From contig JBAIZL010000376.1 in NCBI GenBank assembly GCA_036971475.1, positions 8,831,501-8,895,500 on the forward strand: a stretch of DNA of 64,000 nucleotides, given 5' to 3'. This stretch comes from Prosapia bicincta (taxonomy: Eukaryota > Arthropoda > Insecta > Hemiptera > Cercopidae). Positions 27,943 to 37,136 of this stretch are shown here, piece after piece. The notes beneath the pieces are model-generated. The model had not been told where the DNA came from. It made no database searches and saw only the letters and a list, made by a program, of their open reading frames with translations. A program made the translations under genes and the position numbers. Each line of letters begins with the position of its first letter. The stretch's first letter is position 1.

Positions 27943-28875
27943 CACTATTGACATAAGAAAGTATTAATCATCCTAATATTCCAAATATACACTATCGACT
28001 ACTTTTCATCAGTATGTAATGATATGTTGGCCATTAAAATCTACATATAAGTGTTTAAATAAACTTCACAAGACATATAACAAAATTGAATGTTATCTAC
28101 TGGTATTTATATGAATATCCTTATATGTTTGAGTACATTTTTCTGCCATTCCTAACTTTTCTATATTCTTTTCTGTTGACTCCTCATTTAATAGAGTTAA
28201 TCCTAAACGTGTCAGAAGAAGAGAATATTGAAAAGTTAGGAATGGCAGAAAAATGTTGTCAACCATATAGAAATATTCCTAAGAGAAATGAAGTTGAGTA
28301 TATTAATAATTTCATGAATATTCTTTTCATTATATTATTTCATAGTATTTAAGAATACTTTTCTGATTTACATTTATTATTTTCACTATACTCTAGAAAC
28401 AAAGTGTTAAAAGCCTGTCGAGGCATAAATTTTCTGAAATTTTTAAACAATGATACATTGCCCAAATCTCTCTTACACAAATCAATAAACAGTTTTTTTA
28501 GATTCTTAAATATATATCACAATATTTCCAAATAAAAATACCACGTTTTGGAATTTTGTAAATTCCGTCCAGTAAATCTTATGATCTTGATAGAAGATCC
28601 AAAAAGGCTAAAGCAATAATGTTTCCAACACAAACACAATATGATTCATTCTGAAAGACACAAATACTCAAAAACAAACCTATAAATAAGACTATGAGAA
28701 AAACTTCAAATACACCTTCTATTTACAACTTTCTATCCGAATCTATGCCTTCAGCTTTAAATGTTATAACGTATTACATGTATGTAGATGAAAAAAAGAT
28801 GGAGATGAGGAAGACTGGTTGCTTATCACATCTGAGAGCGTGGTTGGGGCTCTCTTGCACGCGGCTGTTTAGTGA
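27943..28875 (+). repeat. Dispersed repeat family X, copy 2 (interrupted by a fold-back insertion)
   Basis: Part A restarts at 27943 with ACTATTGACATAAG and follows copy 1 until about 28120, where a 193 bp insertion splits it. Part A resumes at 28314 (ATGAATATTCTTTTC). Part B (AAGATCCAAAAAGGC, CACAATATGATTCATTCTGA) and the part C core (28800-28870) follow. Copies 1 and 2 are head to tail, so family X is locally tandem. Compared with copy 1 this copy has about 10-20 percent substitutions by eye. Confidence 0.8.
28121..28313 (+). mobile_element. 193 bp fold-back insertion (family Y, copy 1) in family X
   Basis: Copies of family X at 27240-27300 and 40725-40780 read TATTATGAATATTCTTTTC without interruption; here 193 bp intervenes. 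The flanks ATGAATATCC (28111-28120) and ATGAATATTC (28314-28323) are a probable target-site duplication of 8-10 bp. Arms at about 28123-28170 and 28223-28269 are inverted complements (shared core TTCTGCCATTCCTAAC), leaving a loop of about 50 bp. About 44 bp after the right arm has no counterpart on the left, so the element is lopsided. No coding capacity. The loop holds a degraded match to the ribozyme-like segment of the 39.2 kb relative (AAACGTGTCAGAAG at 28206-28219). Confidence 0.75.
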
Positions 28876-28879
28876 GAAC

Positions 28880-29095
28880 TTAAAAGATTATTATTGGCTG
28901 CTTGTATGTTTCTTATGAGTTTTTATCGCTCAAAAAGGAAGAGAAATCTTTACCTATTGGAGAAAATATTCTGTAAAAATACAAAAATTAGAAGCACAAA
29001 TACTAGTATATCACAATATTGTATGTAATTTGAAGTCATCCTACATCTCTCTATATACAGGCAAGATTCAATATTAGTAGACCAATGTAAAAAAT
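28880..29095. other. Unassigned AT-rich spacer between family X copies
   Basis: No similarity to the surrounding repeat units was recognised with confidence, and no coding signal was seen. Confidence 0.5.
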
Positions 29096-29550
29096 TGTAT
29101 GGAGGTGAGGGTGATTGTGGTTTGCTCACCACTCCTGAGAGCATGGTTGGGGCTCTCTTGTATGCAGCTGGGAGGTGTGTTTGTGAAAGTTATTAAGGTT
29201 GGCTTATAGAATAAAAACATATGAGTATCCTTTGTCAAAAAATATTAGGAACATTAATTTAACAGTCTAAATGTCTATAAGAAGGTAAAAATATAGAATG
29301 ATTAAATAGAAATAAATATAGGTACACGTTGTCCTTTAAAAAAAGGAATATGGAAATAGATAGTAAACATAATACAAAATTCAATGTATCAAACAATATA
29401 AATATGCTTTCAAAACATTTTCTTTCCGGAATCGTCATCATGGTCACAGAGAGTTTACCCTGACATGGTATTTTAGAGATATGTAACAGAAGTTAAACTT
29501 AGAAAGCATTGATTGCCTATGTATTCAACAGAAAAACAATAATTTGAAAA
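29096..29550 (+). repeat. Family X, part C copy
   Basis: It begins with GGAGGTGAGGGTGATTGTGG and the conserved core CCTGAGAGCATGGTTGGGGC, then follows copy 1 part C: GGCTTATAGAATAAAAACA, AAATATTAGGAACATTAATT, TTTCTTTCCGGAATCG, CAGAGAGTTTACCCTGACAT, and ends with CTATGTATTCAACAGAAAAA. It is directly followed by another part C, showing tandem arrangement without parts A and B. Confidence 0.75.
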
Positions 29551-29917
29551 GGAGATGAGGAAGACGGGTTGCTTATCACACCTGAGAGCGTGGTTGGGGC
29601 TCTCTTGTATGCGGCTAGGTGGTGTGAATCAGAAAGATTATTCAGGTTGAATGTTTTAAAGGTTGGCATATGCAATAAAAAATATGAGTATTCTTTGTCA
29701 AAAAAAAATGAGGAACAATTAATTCACAGAGTAAATAACTATAAAAAGTTTAAAAAATTGGAAATATTAAATAGAAATCAATATTGGTACTTGTTGAAAT
29801 TATAATAAAAGAATATTGAAATAGATAATAAAAAAGATACTAAATTACCTGTATCACACATTATAACTATCACCTGTATCTCAAGTGCTTTGAAACTCTT
29901 TCTTTCAGGAAGACGAC
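29551..29917 (+). repeat. Family X, part C copy truncated at the piggyBac-like element
   Basis: It starts GGAGATGAGGAAGACGGG and follows part C to TCTTTCAGGAAGACGACACCATT, where other copies continue (T/C)ATTNTCACAGAGAG. Here the sequence instead becomes the terminal repeat of the piggyBac-like element. The bases CCATT fit both sequences, so the junction shows microhomology rather than a TTAA duplication. Confidence 0.75.
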
Positions 29918-29933
29918 ACCATTCGCTTACAAT

Positions 29934-29994
29934 GACGGCGATCCGCCGTCGCGGCCCAGTTTGCCACTGAGTGAACCGACGGTGAATCGCCGTC
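29934..29994. promoter_or_regulatory. GC-rich subterminal hairpins of the piggyBac-like element
   Basis: 29934-29950 is a perfect 7 bp stem with a 3 nt loop (GACGGCG-ATC-CGCCGTC). 29978-29994 repeats the same design with one mismatch (GACGGTG-AAT-CGCCGTC). Internal repeats near termini are known transposase binding sites in piggyBac relatives; that role here is inferred. No comparable copy was seen near the right end. Confidence 0.5.
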
Positions 29995-30251
29995 CTCCAA
30001 TATAACTCGTTTGTGTCGTGTTAGTTCTCAATAAATGCAATAGATCGCATTTGCATCTTATTCTACAGGCTTTGGGCTTTCCAATGGTTGTATTTTTATC
30101 TTGTTTGGACTATTCCTTCCCTAAACAATTTCGTTTCAATCTGGCGACCTATCTGCTGACATTGCCTGTAATGTTGTTGACGTTGTAGTTGTGTGCGATA
30201 AGCTAACCGAATTGGATTTTATTTGTTATTTGTGTTCTTTTTAAGTTAAAA

Positions 30252-32510
30252 ATGAATGAATTTAATGTTTTATTTGTTAATGAATGTGGGAAGGAGTTGA
30301 AGGAATGTGAAATTGAAAGAATTATTGGAGAATGTGACAGTGATAGTGAGAGTGATTTGTTTGATGAAATATTTAAGAGTGATAATGAAATAAGTGAAAT
30401 AGGACAGTTGGACACTGAATATGAAATATATGAAAATGTAAGTAATGAATCAACTAAAATCATAATAGACTCTAATATAACAGGTTCACCACATCACGAG
30501 AAATGTAATCTGCCTTGTTCTGCAATAAGTGATAAGTTGCAACTTGAGCAGCCCTCTTGTAGTTATGTTAGGCCTAAGTCTCCGCTAGATATAAATAATG
30601 TAATTTCTTATATAAATGTCCATGATAGGCGTGTATTACCATCTAATTCAGATGATGAAAGCTCACTGATATCCAATCCAATTCAGCTACTCGATCAAAT
30701 CAACCGTGATGGAATAATTGCACCTCTGTCACCTACTGCTAGTGAGGAAGCTGATGACCCTAGTTTTCTTGATTCTTGTCCTAGGCCTGTTAGAGTTAGT
30801 ATTAGAGGTAGGGGTAAACCAAGGGGTAGGCCTAAAGAAAAAAATCCAAGTTTCAAACCACCTAAGCCTACTAAACGGCCAAAGAACCAGTCCATTAGCC
30901 AAACAGCCCCACCAAGTAAAAAAAGAAAAAACCAGGTTGGCGTTGGACCAGCAATATTGAGGAGAATAATATCCACAAATCTCCATTCATAGGTTGCCCT
31001 GGTGTAAGGGCAATATTACTGAGGAACTTAGGACCATCTCCTTCTGAAATAGACGTTTAAATGCCTTTGTTGACAATGGCTTTTGGCAACATGTTGCCAA
31101 TGAAACTAATAAATATGCCAAAGAATTTCTTGCTAAAAATAATTCACCAGAAGAAAAGAAGTTGTATTCAGAATGGATTGATACAACTCCAGATGAAATG
31201 TCCTGTTTTTACACATTTTGTGTCCTTATGTCCCTAGTAAGAAAAAGAAATATTCAGTCATATTGGTCCCCTAATTCCACTACAGAGACTCCGTTTTTCG
31301 GCAAATCAATGCCATTCCGCCGATTTTTGCTACTTTCTAAATTCTTTCGTCTCACTGATAATAAAAATAAGCCTCTAAATGACAAACTGTGGAAACTAAG
31401 ATATGTAATTGATTACATGAATAGGAAGTTTTCTCTTTTGTACTTACCTGATGAAAACATAGCAGTTGACGAAAGTTTGATGAAATTCCGAGGAAGGTTG
31501 GGCTATGTTCAATTTAACCCCAAAAAAGGGCAAGATTTGGAATTAAATTTTATAAATGTTGTGAATCTAGCACTGGCTACTGCTCTAAGTTTAAGATTTA
31601 CACTGGTGCAGAAGCAACAAAACCTGTTAGAGTAGAAGAAGGGAGTGGAGATACAGCTGAGGAGGAAAATTTGTTGGTGAGTGAGTCTATTGTAATTGAA
31701 ATGGTGAAGGATTACGCGGGTAAAGGACATACACTTACCCTAGACAACTGGTATTCTTCTCCACTTCTGTTCCACAAATTAAAAAATAATGGATTTAATG
31801 TATTTGGGACTGTAAATCCATGGAGAGCCAATATGCCAGAGACCTTCAAAGACTCTAACAAATTTCTTCTTGGTGACTTCAAAGTAGCTTATGGTCATGC
31901 CATGATGGCCCTTAGGTGGCAAGACAATAAACAAGTATGTATTTTGTCTACCTTTCATAACAATGGTAATAAGAAGTCAACAGGGAAGAGGGACAGAATT
32001 AGTGGAGAGCCCAAAAAAAAACCTGAACCTGTTCTTTACTATAACAACTCCATGGGGGGCATCGATCGAGAAGATCAACAGTTGGCTTCATTCCCCAGCA
32101 TGAGAAGGTATGCTAAAGGTTATAAAAAGATATTTGTTTATATAATGGACATTGCCCTTTTTAATTCCTATGTTGTATTCAAAAAAATTACTAAGAAAAA
32201 TATGGGATTTAGTGAGTTTAAAGAAAGATTTGCAAGACAGATGTTTGAATCCAAGCAACTTCCTTCATACAAGCGAAGAGGACGGACATCAGTGTCAGAA
32301 ATCCCTTTGAGGCTTCAAGCATCAACTTGGGGACATTTCCCAAGACCAATACCACCTAATGAAATAAAACAAACTCCCTCAAGAAGGTGCAAGGTTTGTA
32401 GTGCTCAAGGCAAACGCAGTGACAGTCGGTGGGAGTGTGAACTGTGCCTCGTCGCGCTTCACCTACCAGAATGTTTCAAAGCATACCACACAAAAGTTAA
32501 CCTTACTTGA
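30252..32510 (+). pseudogene. piggyBac-like transposase pseudogene (three reading-frame breaks)
   Basis: Three frame segments make up one decayed transposase. Segment 1 (30252-30992) has an acidic N-terminus, then a basic stretch with an AT-hook-like RGRP and a KKRK nuclear-localisation-like cluster. The family block around PFIGCPGV follows in another frame (about 30977-31056), then VDNGFWQHVANETNKYA in a third (from about 31057), continuing to 31635. A further break in the A-run near 31519-31527 moves the conserved GYC-KFKIYTG block into the frame that runs on to 32510. The three catalytic aspartates are still visible: VDESLM (31468-31470), LTLDNW (31743-31745) and GGIDRED (32064-32066). The C-terminus keeps a cysteine-rich domain (CKVC, CELC, LHLPEC). 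The family acts by cut-and-paste at TTAA. The frameshifts preclude a functional protein. Confidence 0.92.
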
Positions 32511-32867
32511 CTCTTGTGTAATTTAAACATATTCTTTGCACCCTGAAGAATATCTTGGAGTATTTTCAAAGGTAAATTATGCTTTTATTTTAGGATAAGT
32601 GAAATTAAAAAAATAAAATTCAATATTTTTCATTGAAACATTTTAGTTTTTCACATATTATTAAATTATAAAAGAAAAGTTACTATAAATATTAGTGCAT
32701 ATATTGAAAGTAAAAGCAATTGTGAATAAAAAAATAACAATAGGTTCCATAAGAAACATAAATATGAACTGAAAAGAAGTCATCAACAAAAACCTTTTAA
32801 AATGCTCTAAAAAATTAGTCATTTACGGTTAAGTCGGTGTAAAAAAAAATTGTAAGCGAATGGGTTA

Positions 32868-33513
32868 AAAAGTGTCCTGGGGTCAGAGCAGTGAGATCGG
32901 AAGGATCGTTAGACAAAGGTGTGAGTGGTCGAGAGTTGAGGATTAACTCGACTTGAGTTGTCAGAGTCATAAATTCGGAGAGAGTTAGAACGTGTTCACC
33001 TATGACGCGACGCAAGTGATGTTTAGCGCTTTTAATTGCGCTTTCCCATAGCCCTCCTTGATGAGGTGCAGCAGGAGGATTGAAGTGGAAATTAACTCCA
33101 CGTTGAAATGAAAATTCACAAACGAGATCTTGTCCTGAGGTCCTGAGTAGAGATCGCAGAGCATTGTCAGCTCTCACAAAGTTTTTTCCGCAGTTGGAAT
33201 AGACGTGTTGACAAAGACCTCGTCTAGACACAAATCGAGTCAATGCTGCGATGAACGCGTCCGTCGAGAGATCAGTGACCACCTCAATGTGAACAGCCTT
33301 TGTGACAAGGCAAACAAAGACACAGATGTATGCCTTGATGGTTCGAATAGAGCGTAGATTATGTACTTTCAGAGTGAAAGGACCACCATAATCAATGTCT
33401 GTGTTGAGAAATGGGCGAGTAGAAGTCAGTCGAGGTTGAGGTAAGTTTCCCATAAGAAGATTTTTATTTTTAGGTAGGTGCTTAAAGCACAGTAGACTTG
33501 AAGATGCGTGCAC
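32868..33513 (-). pseudogene. BEL/Pao integrase core, truncated
   Basis: The segment contains the link LLMGNLP, the first catalytic region DIDYGGPF, the second block YSNCGKNF, HQGGLWESAIKSAKH with the catalytic Glu, and the C-terminal block LNSRPLTPL-NDP-DLTALTPGHFL. In the family the second block reads S-D-N-G; here Asp is replaced by Asn (codon 33193-33195), removing one of the three metal-binding acids. The frame runs on past HFL into the terminal repeat of the piggyBac-like element and stops at 32815; that tail is not BEL sequence. The product would normally integrate element cDNA; this copy cannot. Confidence 0.9.
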
Positions 33514-33969
33514 GGATTACATTCTGAGCACACAATATCCACACCTCTTGTGCGAGAAGTGATTGAGTGAGTTGAACTCCAGAATGAAGATACTTCCGAT
33601 GATATAGGTCAATCAAGGAGTCAACGTCAGGGTGTTTCTTAGGCAAAATCACCGGATGTTGGGTCTCATAACGAATCTGTGCTGCTTCGAGTCGCCCACC
33701 AACTCGCAGGGCGCCATCGCTATCGAGAAATGGTGTTAATCGTCGAAGCCTAGAAGATACCCTGTTAGGAGGGGTGTGTCCTAATGCCTTTAAATCTTCG
33801 ATGAAGGAGGATGCCTGAAGTAATTTGAATATTCGGATTCTGAGTTCAACTCCTCCGTAGTGAGAGGTCCAACAGTTCTTCCTAAGTGACGAGAGTTGTG
33901 TACGAAACGCAACAATTACGCCATTACACGCTGCAGTCGACTAAAGCTAGAATATTTCCGCAGCAGGTC
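33490..33969 (-). pseudogene. BEL/Pao RNase H-integrase linker and integrase zinc-binding region, frameshifted
   Basis: Minus-strand translation shows the BEL/Pao linker and H2C2-like zinc-binding block. Recognisable words are LTPFLDSDGALRVGGRLE, HPVILPKKHPD, LIDLYHRKYLHSGVQ and a CSECNPC cluster. The Cys cluster is in a different frame from the integrase core, so a frameshift lies near 33490. It joins the RNase H segment upstream and the core domain downstream. Confidence 0.8.
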
Positions 33970-35598
33970 CTATTCTGAGTGAACAGTGGAGAGAAGAGAT
34001 ATAGGTGAAATAGGTTTATATTCCCCTGTGTCAATGAGTTGTGCAGGCTCAAAATGAGATATAGGCCAGTTATAATGAGACTGTTGTAACCAAGAGGGTC
34101 CGTACCACCATAATTTATGTTGAGGTAGGTCTGAAGGAAGTGATCCACGTGACGCGCAGTCAGCGGGATTGTGTTCACTCGATACATGCCTCCAATAAAG
34201 AGAAGGCAATAATTCTTGAACCTGCGCTACCCGATTGGCGACAAAGGTTTTGAGTCGATAAGGAGGTGTTTGTATCCATGTCAGTGTTACTGTCGAATCG
34301 CACCATAGAAAAACAGTGGAAAATTCCATTTTTTTGTTATAAAGAGATATAATATACGCCACTAATTGAGCGAGTAAATGAGCAGCACTTAGCTCCAAGC
34401 GAGGTACAGTGAGTTTTTTCAGTGGGGCTACCCGAGTCTTCGATAATAGCTGCCGAATTACCACGGAGTTGTCACTAATCTGACATCTTAAGTAAATGAC
34501 AGCAGCGTATCCACTCTCAGAAGCATCTGAGAAACCGTGTAACTCAATGTTAGGCGAGTGACTCAAGCGTAAAGCCCGAGGAATTACAATATTTTTTAAA
34601 CAATAAGAAGTCTTTGCAAATGTTTGCCACTGAGTTAGAAGTTCAGGTGGTAGTGATTGATCCCAGTCCAACCCTTTTGTCCAGAGGAGTTGCATAAAAC
34701 ATTTCGCCCACATGACAACAGGCGAAAGGAAACCACAAGGGTCATAAATGTGAGCGATAACGCTGAGCACTTGGCGTTTAGTTTTAGAGTTTCGAGGAAA
34801 ATTCAAATGGTATGTAAAAGGGTCCGAAGAGGATGACCAATGAAGTCCGAGAATAATATAATGAGGTTGTGAGGTATCCTGAAGAAACGTGGGTGTCTCT
34901 AGGTGTTCGTCTGGAAGATCCTGTAATAGTTGATAAGTGTTAGTAGTCCATTTCCGCAATTCGAAGCCACCTCGAAGTAAAATAGAAATGAGCTGAGTTT
35001 TCAAATGAGAGGCCTCATCAATGGAATCACCACCCGCAATAATGTCGTCTACAAACGTTTGTGTGCGGAGTACATCGGCAGCCTGAGGGAATGAAGCACC
35101 TTCATCGGAGGCGAGCTGAGGAAGAGTTCTTATCGCCAGGTAAGGTGAACAACTAAGTCCATAGGTTACTGTGGTCAATTGATAAGTGTAAACAGGTTGA
35201 TCGACATGGTCCCTCCATAGGATCAGCTGATAAGGTTGATCATCATGGTGGACTTTGATCTAACGATACATCTGACGTATATCGCAAGTAAAAACCACAT
35301 TATGATAGCGAAACGCGAGTAACAGATCACAAATGTTGGTCTGCATTTTCTGTCCTGTCCACGGGTTGTCGTTGAGAGAGAAACCGTTGGATGTTTTTGC
35401 ACTGGCATCAAAGACTGTTCGAAGGCGAGTAGTGGTGCTGGATTCCTTTAGAACCCCATGATGAGGTAAAAGGTAGTGAGATGAACTGAGCTGAGTGTTT
35501 TGGGCAAGTATCATGTGTCCAGAAGTCAAATAGTCAAACATGAATTCTGCATAAAGTTGCTTGAAGCGAGGCTTAGAGTTGATTTTTGTTCGAGACAT
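33970..35598 (-). pseudogene. BEL/Pao reverse transcriptase and RNase H
   Basis: The N-terminal RT part (35598-35260) has HYLLPHHGVLKESSTTTRLR and TVFDASAKTSNG, then VFTCDIRQMYR with the first catalytic Asp. A single TAG stop at 35260-35262 follows, apparently a Gln codon in relatives, after which the same frame continues IKVHHDDQPYQLILW. The second part has TYGLSCSPYLA, the active-site QTFVDDIIAG, IYDPCGFLSPV, and RNase H motifs HGFSDASESGYAA, PRLELSAAHLL, LWCDST and HVSSEHNPADCASRG. All visible RT and RNase H acidic residues are present, so apart from the amber codon this half is well preserved. It overlaps the protease segment at 35526-35598 in another frame, marking a frameshift near 35600. 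Confidence 0.93.
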
Positions 35599-36593
35599 TT
35601 TAATCGTACTTCCGCGTTCCCGCGAGAAGTTCCGAGAGGAGATTTATCTTGTTTGAAAGGAAGTCGGACACAGTAACGACCTGAACTGTCGCGTGTATGA
35701 GTAGCGACATAATGAGCTTCACATGCTTGGTCATGTGGTGAAGGTTTTGAGGTGAAGGGCACTTCTTCATGTTGCCAGAATTTTTGCAGAGAATTGTGCA
35801 GTTCCAAGTCATTCACCGTGAGTAATGTGGTGGACATACTAGCATTAGATTCCCTTTCGCAGGTAGGCAGACATGGAGCTTCTCCCATAACCATGAATCC
35901 AAAGTGAGTGCCTATCAGGCACGGCATATTAGAGCCGAGAGAATGCGTAGTTGGAGTCAATATTAAAAGAAAAAGAGCGCCGTCCAGAAGAATATCAATG
36001 CGACTTGGCAAATGAAAAGTAGGGTCGGCAAGCGTATAAGATTGTACCTTATTTAGTACTTTAACGTCAAAGTGAGTACGAGGTAAATCGACGCAAATTT
36101 TGTCGAGAATGAGAAAATTATGTTTGGCAGCTATTACTGTGCCATCGAGAGTGTGCACGTCTAAAGAGGTCATGCCCCTTGAGCGGGTAAGAGTTTGAGA
36201 AAGTCCAACAATGTTGTGATTACTTCTCGTTCGAGTTACACACATTAGTTGAGCTACTTGCTCTGAAATAAATGAGGATTGGCTTCCTGAGTCCACCAGA
36301 GCCCGGAAAACATTAGTCGTCCCGGTGGGAGAAGAGAGTTTTATTAAAAGTGTGCCCAGGAGCACAGTTGTACTTTGAGAGGCAGGATTAGTCGCCTGAG
36401 AAGTCATACTAATAGGTGACTGAACAACTTCTGTTACACCTTGGTCCTGGAAAAGAAAGGACTTTAATGGTGTATGCTGAGGCAGGTGATCGTTGTCGAA
36501 ATGGAGAAGAGTGTGATGTTTCCTTTTACATTGAAAACAAGTCGATTTGGATTTACAATATTTCACACTGTGAGCGCCCAACATGAAATACAT
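35526..36593 (-). pseudogene. BEL/Pao gag C-terminus (zinc knuckle) and aspartic protease
   Basis: The segment opens with the last zinc knuckle, HSVKYCKSKSTCFQCKRKHH, then an acidic/polar linker and the retropepsin block ALVDSGSQSSFIS carrying the DSG active site. The flap and C-terminal block are DVKVLNKVQSY, DILLDGALF and TLLTVNDLEL. The linker to RT ends in GRYCVRLPFKQDKSPLG. The usual LGADLF-type word is altered to LDGALF. The 355-codon frame shifts into the RT frame near 35600. The retropepsin would cleave the polyprotein of the element; this copy is inactive by context. Confidence 0.9.
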
Positions 36594-37136
36594 CTACTAT
36601 ACGACTTCGCGATCTTCAAACGCTCTGTTGGAGATTTGGTTTTAAACTTAAGGCATGAATAGATTTTATATTCTGTTCCTTTACACAGAAAACATAAAGG
36701 ATGCTTTGTCTCAGACGCTGTGTCATTGACAGAGCTACAAGTCACCAGCGAAGTCCCCTTTCGGTTAACCTGAGTCTTATACATTAACTGTTTACCCTTT
36801 GAAACTTGAAGTGAGTTTGAAGGTAATGAGTTAGGGTTGAGAGTTGAAGAGGAATGTAGTGTCGCATGTTCAAGTTCACTACATTTTTGTCAGAGGAAGT
36901 TGATAATTTCCGCAGGTCGACGTGTTATCCCGTGATTGTTCAAGCTTCTTCAGTATAGTAGAATCCAGCTTGCGTAAAATCATCGCTGACAATAAGGGAT
37001 TGTTACTCGTGATATCAATTTGTAGCCCCTTCAAGGCTTGGGTGTTATCTGTGTAACCTGTAACAAAGTTACGCATTTGGTTAGAAATGTAATTGATATT
37101 CGGCAGGTCGAGAATTCTATTGAGATGAATTGACAT
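36563..37136 (-). pseudogene. BEL/Pao gag fragment
   Basis: 36879-37136 encodes a stretch typical of Pao gag (DUF1759-like): LPNINYISNQMRNFV and ALKGLQIDITSNNPLL, then AMILRKLDS. 36563-36784 encodes the first zinc-knuckle part, CFLCKGTEYKIYSC, with SPTERLKIAKSYSRCISC. The intervening bases are in broken frames. One base is missing between the knuckle at about 36575 and the next segment, since SRCISC and LGAHSVKYC are in adjacent frames. The true gag N-terminus is absent: upstream of 37137 the frame hits a stop and no similarity is visible. Confidence 0.8.

Larger units (their letters stand above)
29918..32864 (+). mobile_element. piggyBac-like DNA transposon, decayed, ~2.95 kb
   Basis: Terminal inverted repeats match over 15 bp: CCATTCGCTTACAAT at 29919-29933 and its complement at 32849-32863, with an extra terminal C:G pair at the right end (32864). 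The right end is followed by TTAA (32865-32868), the canonical piggyBac-family target. The left end lacks TTAA and its outermost base is altered. Inside is a transposase gene (30252-32510) broken by frameshifts, so the copy is non-autonomous. A GC-rich subterminal block (29934-29995) contains two hairpin motifs. The right end lies in the integrase region of a BEL/Pao element, so this insertion is younger than the BEL copy. Confidence 0.9.
32865..37136 (-). mobile_element. BEL/Pao LTR retrotransposon remnant, internal region only
   Basis: Read on the minus strand, the order is gag (with zinc knuckles), aspartic protease, reverse transcriptase, RNase H and integrase, the BEL/Pao order. The element is cut at its 3' side inside integrase by the piggyBac-like insertion at TTAA 32865-32868. 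The missing integrase C-terminus and 3' LTR are not present to the left of that insertion. At the 5' side, recognisable gag ends near 37136; I could not identify an LTR or primer-binding site in 37137-37800. Several frameshifts, one amber stop and a mutated integrase active site show it is dead. Confidence 0.9.

Noticed and set aside
30695..30986. Minus- and plus-strand open frames overlapping the transposase N-terminus
   Set aside because: Shadows of the basic/proline-rich part of the piggyBac-like gene; no independent similarity.
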